Source: a virus. From it: DNA of 31,418 nt. Of the stretch, positions 8,301 through 16,898 are shown piece after piece. Each line of letters starts with the position of its first letter. Position 1 is the stretch's first letter. A program made the translations under genes and the position numbers. The DNA lies in IMG/VR virus record IMGVR_UViG_3300040801_003853, positions 1-31,418 of that record; one strand, 5' to 3'. Below the pieces are notes generated by a model. That model searched no databases and was not told the DNA's origin. It saw only the letters and a program-made list of their open reading frames with translations.

Positions 8301-10494
8301 AGGTCATATAGAATTTAGGGCTCCAAAATATAATAGAATTCCAAGTTCGGTATTATATAAAATGATGAGAGCTAAAGAAGAATATGGTATTCAAGTATAT
8401 CCTAACTTTTTAGAAAATACATTTAAAAATAGACTTGAATCCACTTTTGCGGAAATAGAAATAATAGAAGATCAAATAAGATTATATGCTATAGCTCTTG
8501 GAGCAAAAGGAGATGATAATAGCATTTCTTCTTTATTACAAGGTTCTTTAGATTATACCGAAAAAAATGATTTTATATTTGCTACGGAAGAAGATGGTAG
8601 TATGAAAGGAATTCGAAAAGCGGTAGGCTTGATACAATCCGATCAAGTTCCAGAAAAAGAAGAAAATGAATCTATATCTCCTATAGTTTTAGCTCCGGAA
8701 ACTCCGGATATACAAGAAGATAAATATGTAAGACAATTAACTCTTGCCGCAAATACTTTTAATAATTTTGATATAGTTAAGCAAAATAAAACTTTAGTAA
8801 ATGTATATAATAAATATTCAAATAATGAAAATTTCTTTAATGATTTATCTATTACCGCTCAACAAATAAGATTAAGACTTTCTAAAAAAATGAATGTTCC
8901 GGTTGATAGTTCAATGATTAAAACGGTTCCTCAATTATTACCTAATTCTAAAAATGGCAAATTATCTCCAATTGATGTTACAAATTTACAAAGAAAACTT
9001 TCCGGTCTTATAAATCAAAGATTTGAAGCATTAACTACGGCGGTTAATCTTGTAAAAAGTTATGATTCGGCTAAAAAATTTAATACTCCAGAATCGGGTA
9101 TATATTCAAAACTATTAATGCCAAGTTTATATGGCAAAGAAGACATTCCAACATTTTTAAGAGACATGGTTGAAAATGAATATGAAGATGATTTTGGTCC
9201 AGGATCGGGTAAAAGATTTATAATAAAAGAATCAGATATAATATCTATGGATTATCAGGAAACTTCTCCAGAATACACATCAATAGAAGTTACCGGTGCT
9301 GAACAAGGAGGTTTGGTTGGAGGAGAGGGTTTTCAAATTGATGGAAATTTAAAACTATCAAATGCTTGGAGTGTAGATTATGATTTATGGAGAATGTATG
9401 GATGGAAAACTACTTCAGGAACATACTTACCATTTTTAAATAATGCTGAATTACAACTTGCTCCATATTGTATATTTTTATTAAATCAACAAAGAGCAAA
9501 AATATTAAGAAACGTTGTTAGTGTATGTGGAAATGAAGCAATACAACCTGGAGAGGTATATTATATAGAAGATAGAGGTTTATTATTTTATAGTGAATCT
9601 GTTAGTCATAATTTTTCGTATGGATCTGGTTATACAACAAATCTTGATTTAAATTATGGTCGTTCGCCTGGAGAATATATACCAACGCCTTTAGATATTA
9701 TAGGTAAAAATTTATATAAAGGACATTATTCTAATATTGGTAATTTTAGAGTTTCAAGACCTGGAACAACAGGAATGGAAAAAGGAAATAATTTAGGAGT
9801 TGTAGTATTTCCAAATTATTCAGCGTTTGGAGTTCCATCAAGTAAAACAAATTTAACACCATTACAACAATTAGTTGATGGAGATTCTGGAGAAAATAAT
9901 ATATCGGTTATTACAGATATATTAGCAAAATCATCAATATTGCTTGATGCAACATTTCCTCAAGAAAATAGAGGGTATAGAGCTATAACGGTAAGAGTAT
10001 ATTATGATGAAGTGCCAAATTATGAACTTTCAGAAGCTGCAAGTTTAGTTGTTGAAAGGTTAATTAACCAAGGTATACCAAAAAGTAAAATTGTTGGAAG
10101 ATATCCAAATTCTGATGTATATTTACCAGGAATTCCTATGTTTGTTAAAATTTTAGAAGATAATGTTGGTGGAGTAAGAAATCCATCATCTAAAAGTATT
10201 AATCTTGCTAATCAAGATAACATAATTAGCACTCTTGATATAGAAAAACCAAATAAAAGAAATTTGTTTTTGTTATATAAAACTATAGATATATGGTTAG
10301 AGACTGATATAGTTCCAAGTCAAGAAATTATTAATTCTGCTATAAATTCAGCAAATAAAACTGAAGGAATGGTGGCAAGTCCTGGAATTAGTCCAAATGA
10401 AACATCAAAACCATTAAATTTTGAAAAAATGAAAGATTTTTATAATCAATTAAACAATAATTTTAAATCAATTGTCACTATAACACAAACATAG
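5371..10494 (+). CDS. Giant baseplate hub protein
   Basis: At 1707 residues this is several times larger than usual hub proteins such as T4 gp27 or XkdQ (about 300-400). The N-terminus is helical (1-200). From about 205 a beta region begins (GVIELTLVKSFN, ASISIEDPYHLLYISE), and around 510-560 there is CVFCGVVENV followed by YEMTISCKDNTYYFNQS; this looks like a first hub barrel. Residues about 930-1000 (YDLDYDLQSIAKNI, VSQIGMEIFANSQGHIEFRA) and 1320-1440 (YCIFLLNQQRAKILRNVVSV, PGEVYYIEDRGLLFYSESVS) look like further hub barrels. A charged linker separates them. Near the end (about 1539-1597) a strand ITVRVYYD, a helix LSEAASLVVERLINQG and IPKSKIVGR resemble an OmpA-like fold, without the usual D and R peptidoglycan-binding residues. 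No hydrolase motif is visible. It starts 2 bases after the previous stop. Hub identity is inferred from order and pattern. Confidence 0.6.
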   Translation: MISNSLDILKEGVSNLSSAIGSGLNQAFLGTENTNRALSEAAKNLADSLEQTAQRTYILNGFANKEKTKPNNRNIITETPELVILIKKKMFSSLANNYSPDRMDEDELHFIKASKKLFENKCAEIGAYEQLTKITNTIKKQGIINSPMAKMIYNVINKIDSEFNDGAILPGTLDSSLGVDGDIGLNKYSKYLDENRNQIKRIRQLLTLNGFSPITNWVKDVSFQRQGEIGIGTGVIELTLVKSFNCTNSLTFGQGNASISIEDPYHLLYISESDIEKAIYQTSNTGFSLADTLSNELEIDIEDDRTRLNKLRLERGASVVTFQTNIRTRVYNVVTVILDRIGLEITASDGSGIDYSKLNDSNVPEIEKFTSNERNLANRIYDNTFLLLKNRIKNFEDFKGYNRDSNEVRRMMRLNYFGKQLIQVMDIVTAFIDSQKVDDQLLEFEIKGGFQKASGMFEGVEIADNITSLFGGSNILALADKNLSSYNSKEADKNAIAGNDFPMWLWDALKPNFTSNPAGTCVFCGVVENVRENYNDGRYEMTISCKDNTYYFNQSIINAQPGLDQFNGYLYDPLTPFDFDFDSSNGLLPDISEFKLLSGNNELIQDNLLKFQDGKYGGQLMTVEKFKKPDYEPVEGLTQLTGTYSNVARRVFDAPDGFTYKWKKGIGTAIINQSGTSDGIIASRLITDRIANVIAQNPFGGQDVVNVLSILICGEPYNFETFVRSSTELGTINAESAYIPDADFFSGIFRKIKKQNKIWGNFVPFKKINVDPETFGRTMALQLMSFAHSNTIVKKQNERTKLLDKLMKYEGDSSQFDVGTYTFKNLDNINIKTKNKAITTPIIKKILELDAEIKLHEQSILESISHSQISKSLMVIGNNVFFDDFPSLSKKDRDEQYRLKISKQNEYTKRKLWEVKANRDKNLFIVGSEYDLDYDLQSIAKNITGNFEYMNTSWFTVSERVKEAVSQIGMEIFANSQGHIEFRAPKYNRIPSSVLYKMMRAKEEYGIQVYPNFLENTFKNRLESTFAEIEIIEDQIRLYAIALGAKGDDNSISSLLQGSLDYTEKNDFIFATEEDGSMKGIRKAVGLIQSDQVPEKEENESISPIVLAPETPDIQEDKYVRQLTLAANTFNNFDIVKQNKTLVNVYNKYSNNENFFNDLSITAQQIRLRLSKKMNVPVDSSMIKTVPQLLPNSKNGKLSPIDVTNLQRKLSGLINQRFEALTTAVNLVKSYDSAKKFNTPESGIYSKLLMPSLYGKEDIPTFLRDMVENEYEDDFGPGSGKRFIIKESDIISMDYQETSPEYTSIEVTGAEQGGLVGGEGFQIDGNLKLSNAWSVDYDLWRMYGWKTTSGTYLPFLNNAELQLAPYCIFLLNQQRAKILRNVVSVCGNEAIQPGEVYYIEDRGLLFYSESVSHNFSYGSGYTTNLDLNYGRSPGEYIPTPLDIIGKNLYKGHYSNIGNFRVSRPGTTGMEKGNNLGVVVFPNYSAFGVPSSKTNLTPLQQLVDGDSGENNISVITDILAKSSILLDATFPQENRGYRAITVRVYYDEVPNYELSEAASLVVERLINQGIPKSKIVGRYPNSDVYLPGIPMFVKILEDNVGGVRNPSSKSINLANQDNIISTLDIEKPNKRNLFLLYKTIDIWLETDIVPSQEIINSAINSANKTEGMVASPGISPNETSKPLNFEKMKDFYNQLNNNFKSIVTITQT

Positions 10495-10500
10495 GGAAAA

Positions 10501-12801
10501 ATGGTAGAAAAAAGAGATTCTATAGATGTTATAAGAAAAACAAATAAAGCATTATCATCAATTTATTCTACCAGAGTAAAAAAAGATCTTGAAGATAACT
10601 ATACCGATCCTGCTATTGGTAGATTAAGATTAGCTCAAATTTTAAGCGTTGATTTTTCAAGAAAAACCGCAGAAATATATGTTTTAGCCGATCAGTCTAT
10701 AAAAAATGTAAGTATTTCTGGTTTTATGACAGATCCAGATAAAAATACTGGATTTTGGTATGGTTTTCAAAAAGGAGATATAGTTGAATGTCAAATTGGG
10801 TTTTCAAATATATATTACATAACAAATAAAATAGGATATTCTGTAGATAGAATTCAAGAAATAGGTATATCTGAAGATGGAATATCTTCATTATTTTTTG
10901 ATAACTCATTTGATTCTCAAGATACAGAAATTACAAAAATAGAAGCTGGTTCTTTTATATTAAGAACAGAGAATGATGCAAAATTAAAACTATCTCCAAC
11001 AAATGGAGCCTTTTTAGGAACTCAAAGATCATCTTCTTTAAATTTAGATTCAAGTTCAGCGAATGGTACTCAAGGTGGGACGTCTACATTAGAATCAAAT
11101 CAATCTTATTATTTTAATAATGCTGGGTTTGCTTTAAATGGTGTTGTTTTAAGAGATAGAAGAATTGTAGATTTAGATTCGGAAAATAATTTAAATTTAG
11201 ATGAAAGAATTATATCAAGATGGTACAAAAACTTAACTCCGGTGAATTTTGATCCAGATTTAAAAGAATCTGAAGAAAGTATAAATGGTAGAAAAAGAAA
11301 TCCATCATTTGTTGAAAATAGAAGTATTATATTAGAATTTTCTGATTATAGTTATGATAACTTTATACAATCAGATGATAAAGAAGCAAAAAAACAGAAT
11401 AAAGATAATCCTAAAATAGAAGTAAATAAAGCAACTTCAAGAAGAATTAGAAAAGAAGATGTTTTAAGTTTAAGCCTTGTTTCTCCAAATCAATTAATAG
11501 AAAAAATAGAAGGAAGCATTTCGGATATATATGGAAATTTATTAGATATAAATAGAAATATACTTCCTATTGGAGAAGAAGAGGGTTTTATTACATTAAA
11601 TGGAACCGAAGAAAATTATTATAAAATAAGAGAACTTCATAGAAAAAATATAGCATATCATTGGGAATTAAATGCACGAAAAGATCCGGATGAATTAAAA
11701 ATAGAATCGGGGCTTGGAGATAATTATGCTCTTATAGATAAAATTTATAAAAAAAATAGAAGCCGAATGTTTATAGATATTGACAAAGAAGGTCAATTTA
11801 AATTTAATGTACCGGCTTCCAGTGAAAAAGGAAATGTTTCTGTATTATCAAGATATGAAAATTATACAACAGTAAATCCTAAAGAAAAAGATGGGGATTA
11901 TGATTATGATTATTACCAAAGAAGCAAAGAAGTTTCTAAAGATATTTTATTAGATAGTTATGGTAATGGAAATATAAAAATATCTGGGGATGAAAAATTA
12001 TTACCAAAAGATAGAATAACTTCAGAAGTAATAAAAGTAGGAACCGTATTTCATGATATATCAACAACTTGCGTTACTCCATTATATTTTGATCAATATC
12101 ATGCTACAGGAATACTTTCAGGTCCAGATACAAAAGTAGAAGATCAAAATAGCACAAGAAATATATTAGCTCATACTGGAGAAGGATCAATTGTTACAAA
12201 AGAAATACAAATAAGTGGAGATGACGCTAACGCTGGAGGTAGATCCGGTACAGCTGTTTTTGATGGTATGCTTAATGTTAGCGTTGGAGCAAATACCGTA
12301 GATAGACAATCATTATGGTTAGATACTCAAGGAGGTATCGTTCAAAGAATTGGAGCCGATCTAAATGGAATAAGTATGGCAACTCAAACGGATGGAGACT
12401 ATTATCTTCAAATTGGAGGAGAAATACTTGACGATCCAAATAATGGCGTTCCAGATAAAAGATTTAATAATACTGGCACTTTGGATGGTCCTCTTAAAAC
12501 AAATAGATTTGAGGTACGTGTAATGCAAGGAAATGGTCCTTCTTATACAAGGATACTTATTGATAATGAAGGCGTATTAGTTTGTTCTCCAAAGAGAATT
12601 GAATTTAGAGCTGAGGAAGACATATTATTTAATTCAAATGGAGATATATTTCTTAATGGAGAAAAGGTTATAGCATACGGGCATACTTCTTCAAGTGATG
12701 ATGTAAGATTTACGAGACAATCTCGAAAATTTGATGATGTATTTGAGCCAGATGGTGGTGCGAGAGTTATAGAAAGAGGTTTAGATCGGAGGACAATTTA
12801 A
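10501..12801 (+). CDS. Baseplate central spike-like protein (OB-fold N-terminus, beta-helix-like C-terminus)
   Basis: This 766-residue protein follows the hub. Residues about 38-120 read RLRLAQILSVDFSRKTAEIY, WYGFQKGDIVECQIGF and IYYITNKIGYS. This resembles the OB-fold of gp5/gpV-type spikes, with the typical motif of strands around a KGD turn. Residues about 150-180 (GSFILRTENDAKLKLSP) start short repeating strands. The C-terminal part (about 680-745) again has short alternating strands (YTRILIDNEGVLVCS, RIEFRAEEDILFNSNGDIFL, NGEKVIAYG), which suits a trimeric beta-helix spike. The middle is charged and includes a DGDYDYDYY patch. No lysozyme or PAAR motif and no terminal metal-binding H-x-H is seen, so the piercing tip may be another protein. 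AGGG lies 5 bases before ATG 10501. The function is well supported by place, less by motif. Confidence 0.62.
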   Translation: MVEKRDSIDVIRKTNKALSSIYSTRVKKDLEDNYTDPAIGRLRLAQILSVDFSRKTAEIYVLADQSIKNVSISGFMTDPDKNTGFWYGFQKGDIVECQIGFSNIYYITNKIGYSVDRIQEIGISEDGISSLFFDNSFDSQDTEITKIEAGSFILRTENDAKLKLSPTNGAFLGTQRSSSLNLDSSSANGTQGGTSTLESNQSYYFNNAGFALNGVVLRDRRIVDLDSENNLNLDERIISRWYKNLTPVNFDPDLKESEESINGRKRNPSFVENRSIILEFSDYSYDNFIQSDDKEAKKQNKDNPKIEVNKATSRRIRKEDVLSLSLVSPNQLIEKIEGSISDIYGNLLDINRNILPIGEEEGFITLNGTEENYYKIRELHRKNIAYHWELNARKDPDELKIESGLGDNYALIDKIYKKNRSRMFIDIDKEGQFKFNVPASSEKGNVSVLSRYENYTTVNPKEKDGDYDYDYYQRSKEVSKDILLDSYGNGNIKISGDEKLLPKDRITSEVIKVGTVFHDISTTCVTPLYFDQYHATGILSGPDTKVEDQNSTRNILAHTGEGSIVTKEIQISGDDANAGGRSGTAVFDGMLNVSVGANTVDRQSLWLDTQGGIVQRIGADLNGISMATQTDGDYYLQIGGEILDDPNNGVPDKRFNNTGTLDGPLKTNRFEVRVMQGNGPSYTRILIDNEGVLVCSPKRIEFRAEEDILFNSNGDIFLNGEKVIAYGHTSSSDDVRFTRQSRKFDDVFEPDGGARVIERGLDRRTI

Positions 12802-14922
12802 ATGGCTTATAATAAAAACTGTGATCCACTAAAGTATCAATATGACGTACCTATTTTACCTCCAATTCCAGGTTTAGATGGTTTTACTGCTGATTTAAAC
12901 TTTCCAACATTTGGTATTGAATTACCTGATGGAATACCTGAAGATTTATTAGATTGGATAAGAAGGCTTAGATTTAATTTACCAGGTGGAGGTATATTAG
13001 AAGGAATTCTTAGAAGTCTTCAAGATACGATTGCTGAGATTATAGCAAGGCTATTACAAAGTTTAAATCTTTTCCTTAGCATGTATAATTTTATTATGTC
13101 GATTATAGAAATTATAATTTGTATAATAAATGTTTTAACAGCTTTTAAAAGTATAAGAAAAATGATAAAAAGAATAAAATGTTTAATAAGAAAATGTTTT
13201 CCTCTTTTTGTTAGAGTTGTTATGCCATTTTTTGCTTTGTTAGCTTTGTTATTAAATTTATTAGCTTTGTTATTAGCATTAATAGAATACATAATAGATT
13301 TAATAAGAAGATTAATAGAACAGTTATTAAGAAATATAAAAAGATTAAAAAATGTATTAAGAGATGGTAATTCAAATTCGGCTCTTGCGATAATAGCAAA
13401 ACTTTCCGATTTAATGTGTTTATTTGAACATGTTTTTGTTTTATTATCTATAATAGAATTAATATTTGCTTTAATAGAGGGTAAATTAAATAAAAATTTT
13501 AAAGTATGTAATGGTGGAAGTTCAAGCGGAAGTATTTTAACGGATGATGATTTATGTGCGTCCTTTTTACAAGAACCAAATTTACAAATAAGCGAAAGCC
13601 CTGAAATTTGGAATTTAAGAATGAAAGGTGGAAGCAATGCTTTTGTTTGGTATTGCAATGAAGTCTACGGTCAACCATTTTCATTATTCCCGGCTACTTC
13701 TGTAGCTAAAATAAGAAATGAGTCTGTATATTTACAAGATGATTCATTAGCCGATGCTTTAAAATTTAAAAATGTTATTAAATACAAACCTATTAATGAA
13801 AATAGATATTTTCCGATGTTTCCTTTTGATAAAACAATAACTGAAGATATGGATGAAAGTTTAATTCCATATTTTGTAGATATAACTATAAATGCAGACC
13901 CAAATGATGGATATGGGGCAAGAGATATAACTGTTGAAAATACTGTAGTTACGCTTCCAACTTTTAGAGCTTTATTAGATGTAATTGCAAATATTCCAAA
14001 ATATACAACAAATAACAATGGTTATTTATCAATATCTGGTGGGCAAACAATAGATGATTTTAATGGATATAATGGTAAAACTATAAAAGAATTATTAAAG
14101 GATGTGACTGGATATGATCCAAATATAAGTGGAAATGGTAGTCAATCTCAACTTGCTTTAAAATCATATCAAGTAAAAGCAAATTATGAAGCTTTGGTAG
14201 AGTATGGATTAGTAACCATTGGATGCTTACCTACTATGAAGCAAGAATATGCTCATTTTGATGAGGTTTATGAAAAACCATTAAGACCAAATATTTCGGT
14301 AGATTTACCAGATATGACAAGCGCTATAGCTAATATGAGGCAATGTGTTAATACATTAAATTCAAGTTTTAATGAAACAGCAATAAATACTTTTGATAAT
14401 TGTATGAATGAAATATTAGTTGATTTATCAAATCAAGCAAACACTGCTTATTGTCAATTACTTGATCAATCTATAGATATATACAATACGCAAATAAATT
14501 TAACTCCAGAGATGCAATTTGTTACATTACCTATAGAAGTAAAAGTAAAACCAATAAGTGATGATAATAGGACTTTTGATGAATTAGTTGGAGGTTTTGG
14601 GTCTTCAATAGATATTAATTCTTGTATTTCTACAAAATTTACAGCTAAAGTTACTCTTGGAGATATATCTACTTTTACATATGATGGATATGGTAATTTT
14701 ATAGCTGAAATTACAAGCGATACTCCTGGAGATGGTTATGTTGATGTTTATTATAATGGAGAGCAAATACCAACAGTAATTGCTCCAAATAATATTGATC
14801 AACAACCATCTGTAACATATGAATCGAAAGAATATACATTTGTTGGATTCTTTGATGATGGTTATGCTGAAGGAGTGTTACCATTACCAAGACGTGATTT
14901 TGGTGATATTTCAAGAGATTAG
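12802..14922 (+). CDS. Baseplate-associated protein with three long hydrophobic helices, function unknown
   Basis: I do not recognise a family for this 706-residue protein. The first 60 residues are Pro/Gly-rich (PILPPIPGLDGF). Then come three very hydrophobic stretches: about 91-116 (MSIIEIIICIINVLTAF), 132-165 (FFALLALLLNLLALLLALIE) and 204-228 (LFEHVFVLLSIIELIFALIE). They are separated by strongly basic helices (KSIRKMIKRIKCLIRKC; RRLIEQLLRNIKRLKNVLR). These would be called transmembrane by any predictor, which is unusual for a baseplate component made in the cytoplasm. Residues 235-600 are soluble, with scattered cysteines. About 605-680 looks like an Ig-like beta domain (FTAKVTLGDISTFTYDGYGN). 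The start abuts the spike stop (TAAATG) with GGAGG upstream. Possible roles include a membrane-inserting part released on infection or a buried hydrophobic structural bundle; neither is shown. Confidence 0.55.
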   Translation: MAYNKNCDPLKYQYDVPILPPIPGLDGFTADLNFPTFGIELPDGIPEDLLDWIRRLRFNLPGGGILEGILRSLQDTIAEIIARLLQSLNLFLSMYNFIMSIIEIIICIINVLTAFKSIRKMIKRIKCLIRKCFPLFVRVVMPFFALLALLLNLLALLLALIEYIIDLIRRLIEQLLRNIKRLKNVLRDGNSNSALAIIAKLSDLMCLFEHVFVLLSIIELIFALIEGKLNKNFKVCNGGSSSGSILTDDDLCASFLQEPNLQISESPEIWNLRMKGGSNAFVWYCNEVYGQPFSLFPATSVAKIRNESVYLQDDSLADALKFKNVIKYKPINENRYFPMFPFDKTITEDMDESLIPYFVDITINADPNDGYGARDITVENTVVTLPTFRALLDVIANIPKYTTNNNGYLSISGGQTIDDFNGYNGKTIKELLKDVTGYDPNISGNGSQSQLALKSYQVKANYEALVEYGLVTIGCLPTMKQEYAHFDEVYEKPLRPNISVDLPDMTSAIANMRQCVNTLNSSFNETAINTFDNCMNEILVDLSNQANTAYCQLLDQSIDIYNTQINLTPEMQFVTLPIEVKVKPISDDNRTFDELVGGFGSSIDINSCISTKFTAKVTLGDISTFTYDGYGNFIAEITSDTPGDGYVDVYYNGEQIPTVIAPNNIDQQPSVTYESKEYTFVGFFDDGYAEGVLPLPRRDFGDISRD

Positions 14923-14929
14923 AGGATAA

Positions 14930-16429
14930 ATGGTTAAAGATGTTAGTACAATATTTTCTTCAGAAAGTTCTGATAAACAACAATTAGATTATCTTAAAAT
15001 CTCAAAAAATTTAATATTGAGAGATGTTGGCAGTTTAAGATCAAATTTTCAATTTAATGAAAATCAAGATCCTTCTCAACCAAATCCAATACCTAATTTA
15101 AAAGAGTCTTTTTGTCATACTTTTTATAGAATTTTAGGATTGCCCGTAATATCATCTGATAATACAAGATTTTATAACCCTGGTTTTTATGGAAATGAAA
15201 TTAGTCAAATTGAGATAGAAAGAAGAAATGCTATAGATAATTCGCAAGACCAAAATTTATTTAATCTTGAAACAAAAAGAGAATTTTTATGTTATGTAAA
15301 TTCATTAAATTTTGAAAATGTAAGTTATAAATATCAATATAGGTTTGATATGATGAAACAACCGATATCTATTGATCTTTTAGATGATAATAAAACGGCT
15401 TTTGAATATGATCAACAAATAGATCCTGTTGATAAAAGAGATAAATATAAACCAGCTTTAAAAATATTAAGACCTTTTAAATGTATGCCTTCATTAACTA
15501 ATAATGTAATACCGGCAGTAAATATGGTTTGTGCTCCATTTGTAAATGAATCAAATTCACAAATTAGAGATGTTTCATTACCTAAACCATATTTAGAATT
15601 TGTTGCAAGAATAAGATTAAGTAAAGATATATCAGCTAACACAGAAGATAATAAATTATCTCAATCATTATCTCAAAAATTAAAAACATTTGATTCTACC
15701 ACATTATCGGAATTTACTTCATCTGTAAAAGATTTATCTATACTTGAATTATATATTGTAGAACAATTATTAATAAGCTTAATAGATGTTTGTAATAAAG
15801 CAAATAAAGAAAAAAAGAATGCTCAACAATTAATATCCAAAATGGAATCTCGTCTTGATAACGAAAAAATAACATTTACGAATGATGGGGTTGTGTTTGA
15901 TACTCTTGAAAGATGGATACAAGAAAGAGAAGAAAAGATAGCATCTAAAGAATTGTTGTTATCTCAAATTCCTGGTTTTGAAATACCCGGTGTTGGACAA
16001 ATTAAAAATAAAATAAGATGCACTTTGACAAATTCATTTATAGAATTTATACAAGCGGATTTAATAAATTTAAAAAAAGAACTTGATGAATTAAATAATG
16101 AGAAAAAGAAAAGAATTAAAGTTTTTAATTCAACGAATTCTGAATTGTTTTATATATTAGGAGAGGTTAATGGTTTTGGTATTATAGATGCTTTAGCTTT
16201 AATGCTCTCATTTTGGTTAATATCTGCGGAAGAATTGGTTTCTATGTTTGACAATGAATCTTTTGACAGATTATTTAGAGATTCTTCATTGCATAGTGAT
16301 ACGGTTGAAGAAAGAGCAAAACAAGATTCTCCTTTAATTTCTATATCGGAAGTAATGCAAAGTTTTGATAAAAACGTATCATTAATATTAAAATTAGCAA
16401 ATGCTATAATAGAATCGGATAAGAATTAG
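14930..16429 (+). CDS. Baseplate protein of unknown family between spike and gp25-like gene
   Basis: This 499-residue protein is not assigned to a family. The N-terminal half is mixed, with PFKCMPSLTNNVIP at about 180-200. The C-terminal half is helical, with two likely coiled coils: about 290-315 (NKANKEKKNAQQLISKMESR) and 380-405 (NLKKELDELNNEKKKRI). A hydrophobic segment follows at about 415-440 (IIDALALMLSFWLISAEEL). Its place before the gp25-like gene is that of T4 gp53 or PBSX XkdR-type proteins, so a wedge or hub-linking role is plausible. AGAGGA lies 8-12 bases before ATG 14930. The gene is surely real, being long and tightly packed with its neighbours; the function is not known. Confidence 0.5.
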   Translation: MVKDVSTIFSSESSDKQQLDYLKISKNLILRDVGSLRSNFQFNENQDPSQPNPIPNLKESFCHTFYRILGLPVISSDNTRFYNPGFYGNEISQIEIERRNAIDNSQDQNLFNLETKREFLCYVNSLNFENVSYKYQYRFDMMKQPISIDLLDDNKTAFEYDQQIDPVDKRDKYKPALKILRPFKCMPSLTNNVIPAVNMVCAPFVNESNSQIRDVSLPKPYLEFVARIRLSKDISANTEDNKLSQSLSQKLKTFDSTTLSEFTSSVKDLSILELYIVEQLLISLIDVCNKANKEKKNAQQLISKMESRLDNEKITFTNDGVVFDTLERWIQEREEKIASKELLLSQIPGFEIPGVGQIKNKIRCTLTNSFIEFIQADLINLKKELDELNNEKKKRIKVFNSTNSELFYILGEVNGFGIIDALALMLSFWLISAEELVSMFDNESFDRLFRDSSLHSDTVEERAKQDSPLISISEVMQSFDKNVSLILKLANAIIESDKN

Positions 16430-16436
16430 GAGTAAA

Positions 16437-16862
16437 ATGTCCTTTGATTTAAAATTAGATGGTGGAGATCTTAGAATAAAAGATGGTGATTTAGAAACTA
16501 TACATGATACAAATAAATTAACGCAAGATTTATTAAAAATAATAGTAACCCCATTAAATGCAAATCCAGTTAATCCTTGGTATGGATCAAATGTAGGTTT
16601 AGCATTGATAGGAAATACTTTTGATTTAGATTTTGGAATAGAAGCGGCAAGGGCTCAAATATCAACCGCAATTGATAATTTATTAAGAATGCAACTTTCT
16701 CAATCTAATACGCAAGTTTTATCTCCAGCGGAATCAATATTATCTATAAAAGATATATATGTAAATACAAATAAAAATGATAGAAGGGTTGTAGAAGTAT
16801 TAGCTTCTGTAGTTTCAGCGGCTTTAACAACAGCAAATGCAAGATTTAGTATTAATTTGTAA
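16437..16862 (+). CDS. Baseplate wedge protein, gp25/W/XkdS-like
   Basis: This 141-residue protein matches the length and layout of the gp25 family: a short beta start (DLKLDGGDLRIKDGDLETIH), a helix (NKLTQDLLKIIVTP), the Gly turn NPWYGSNVG, a long helix (AARAQISTAIDNLLRMQLSQ), then closing strands (ILSIKDIYVNTN). In T4, P2 and T6SS baseplates this protein clamps the J/gp6 homologue in the wedge core. The EPR motif usual before the closing strands is not present; the segment reads SPAESILSIKDI. AGGAG lies 6-10 bases before ATG 16437. The next gene is the gp6/J-like partner, as in other contractile systems, which strengthens the call. Confidence 0.8.
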   Translation: MSFDLKLDGGDLRIKDGDLETIHDTNKLTQDLLKIIVTPLNANPVNPWYGSNVGLALIGNTFDLDFGIEAARAQISTAIDNLLRMQLSQSNTQVLSPAESILSIKDIYVNTNKNDRRVVEVLASVVSAALTTANARFSINL

Positions 16863-16898
16863 AAATAATCGTAGTAATAAAACAGTATACATAAGAAG

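Noticed and set aside
10501-12801. Lysozyme or other cell-wall hydrolase in hub or spike
   Set aside because: I looked for catalytic patterns of lysozyme, transglycosylase and NlpC/P60 in the hub and spike products and saw none.
13020-13658. A long antisense open frame (212 codons) opposite the hydrophobic part of the 12802 gene
   Set aside because: It is a shadow: its sense strand encodes Leu/Ile-rich helices whose complement lacks stops. It has no ribosome site and no recognisable motif, and the sense gene fits the operon.
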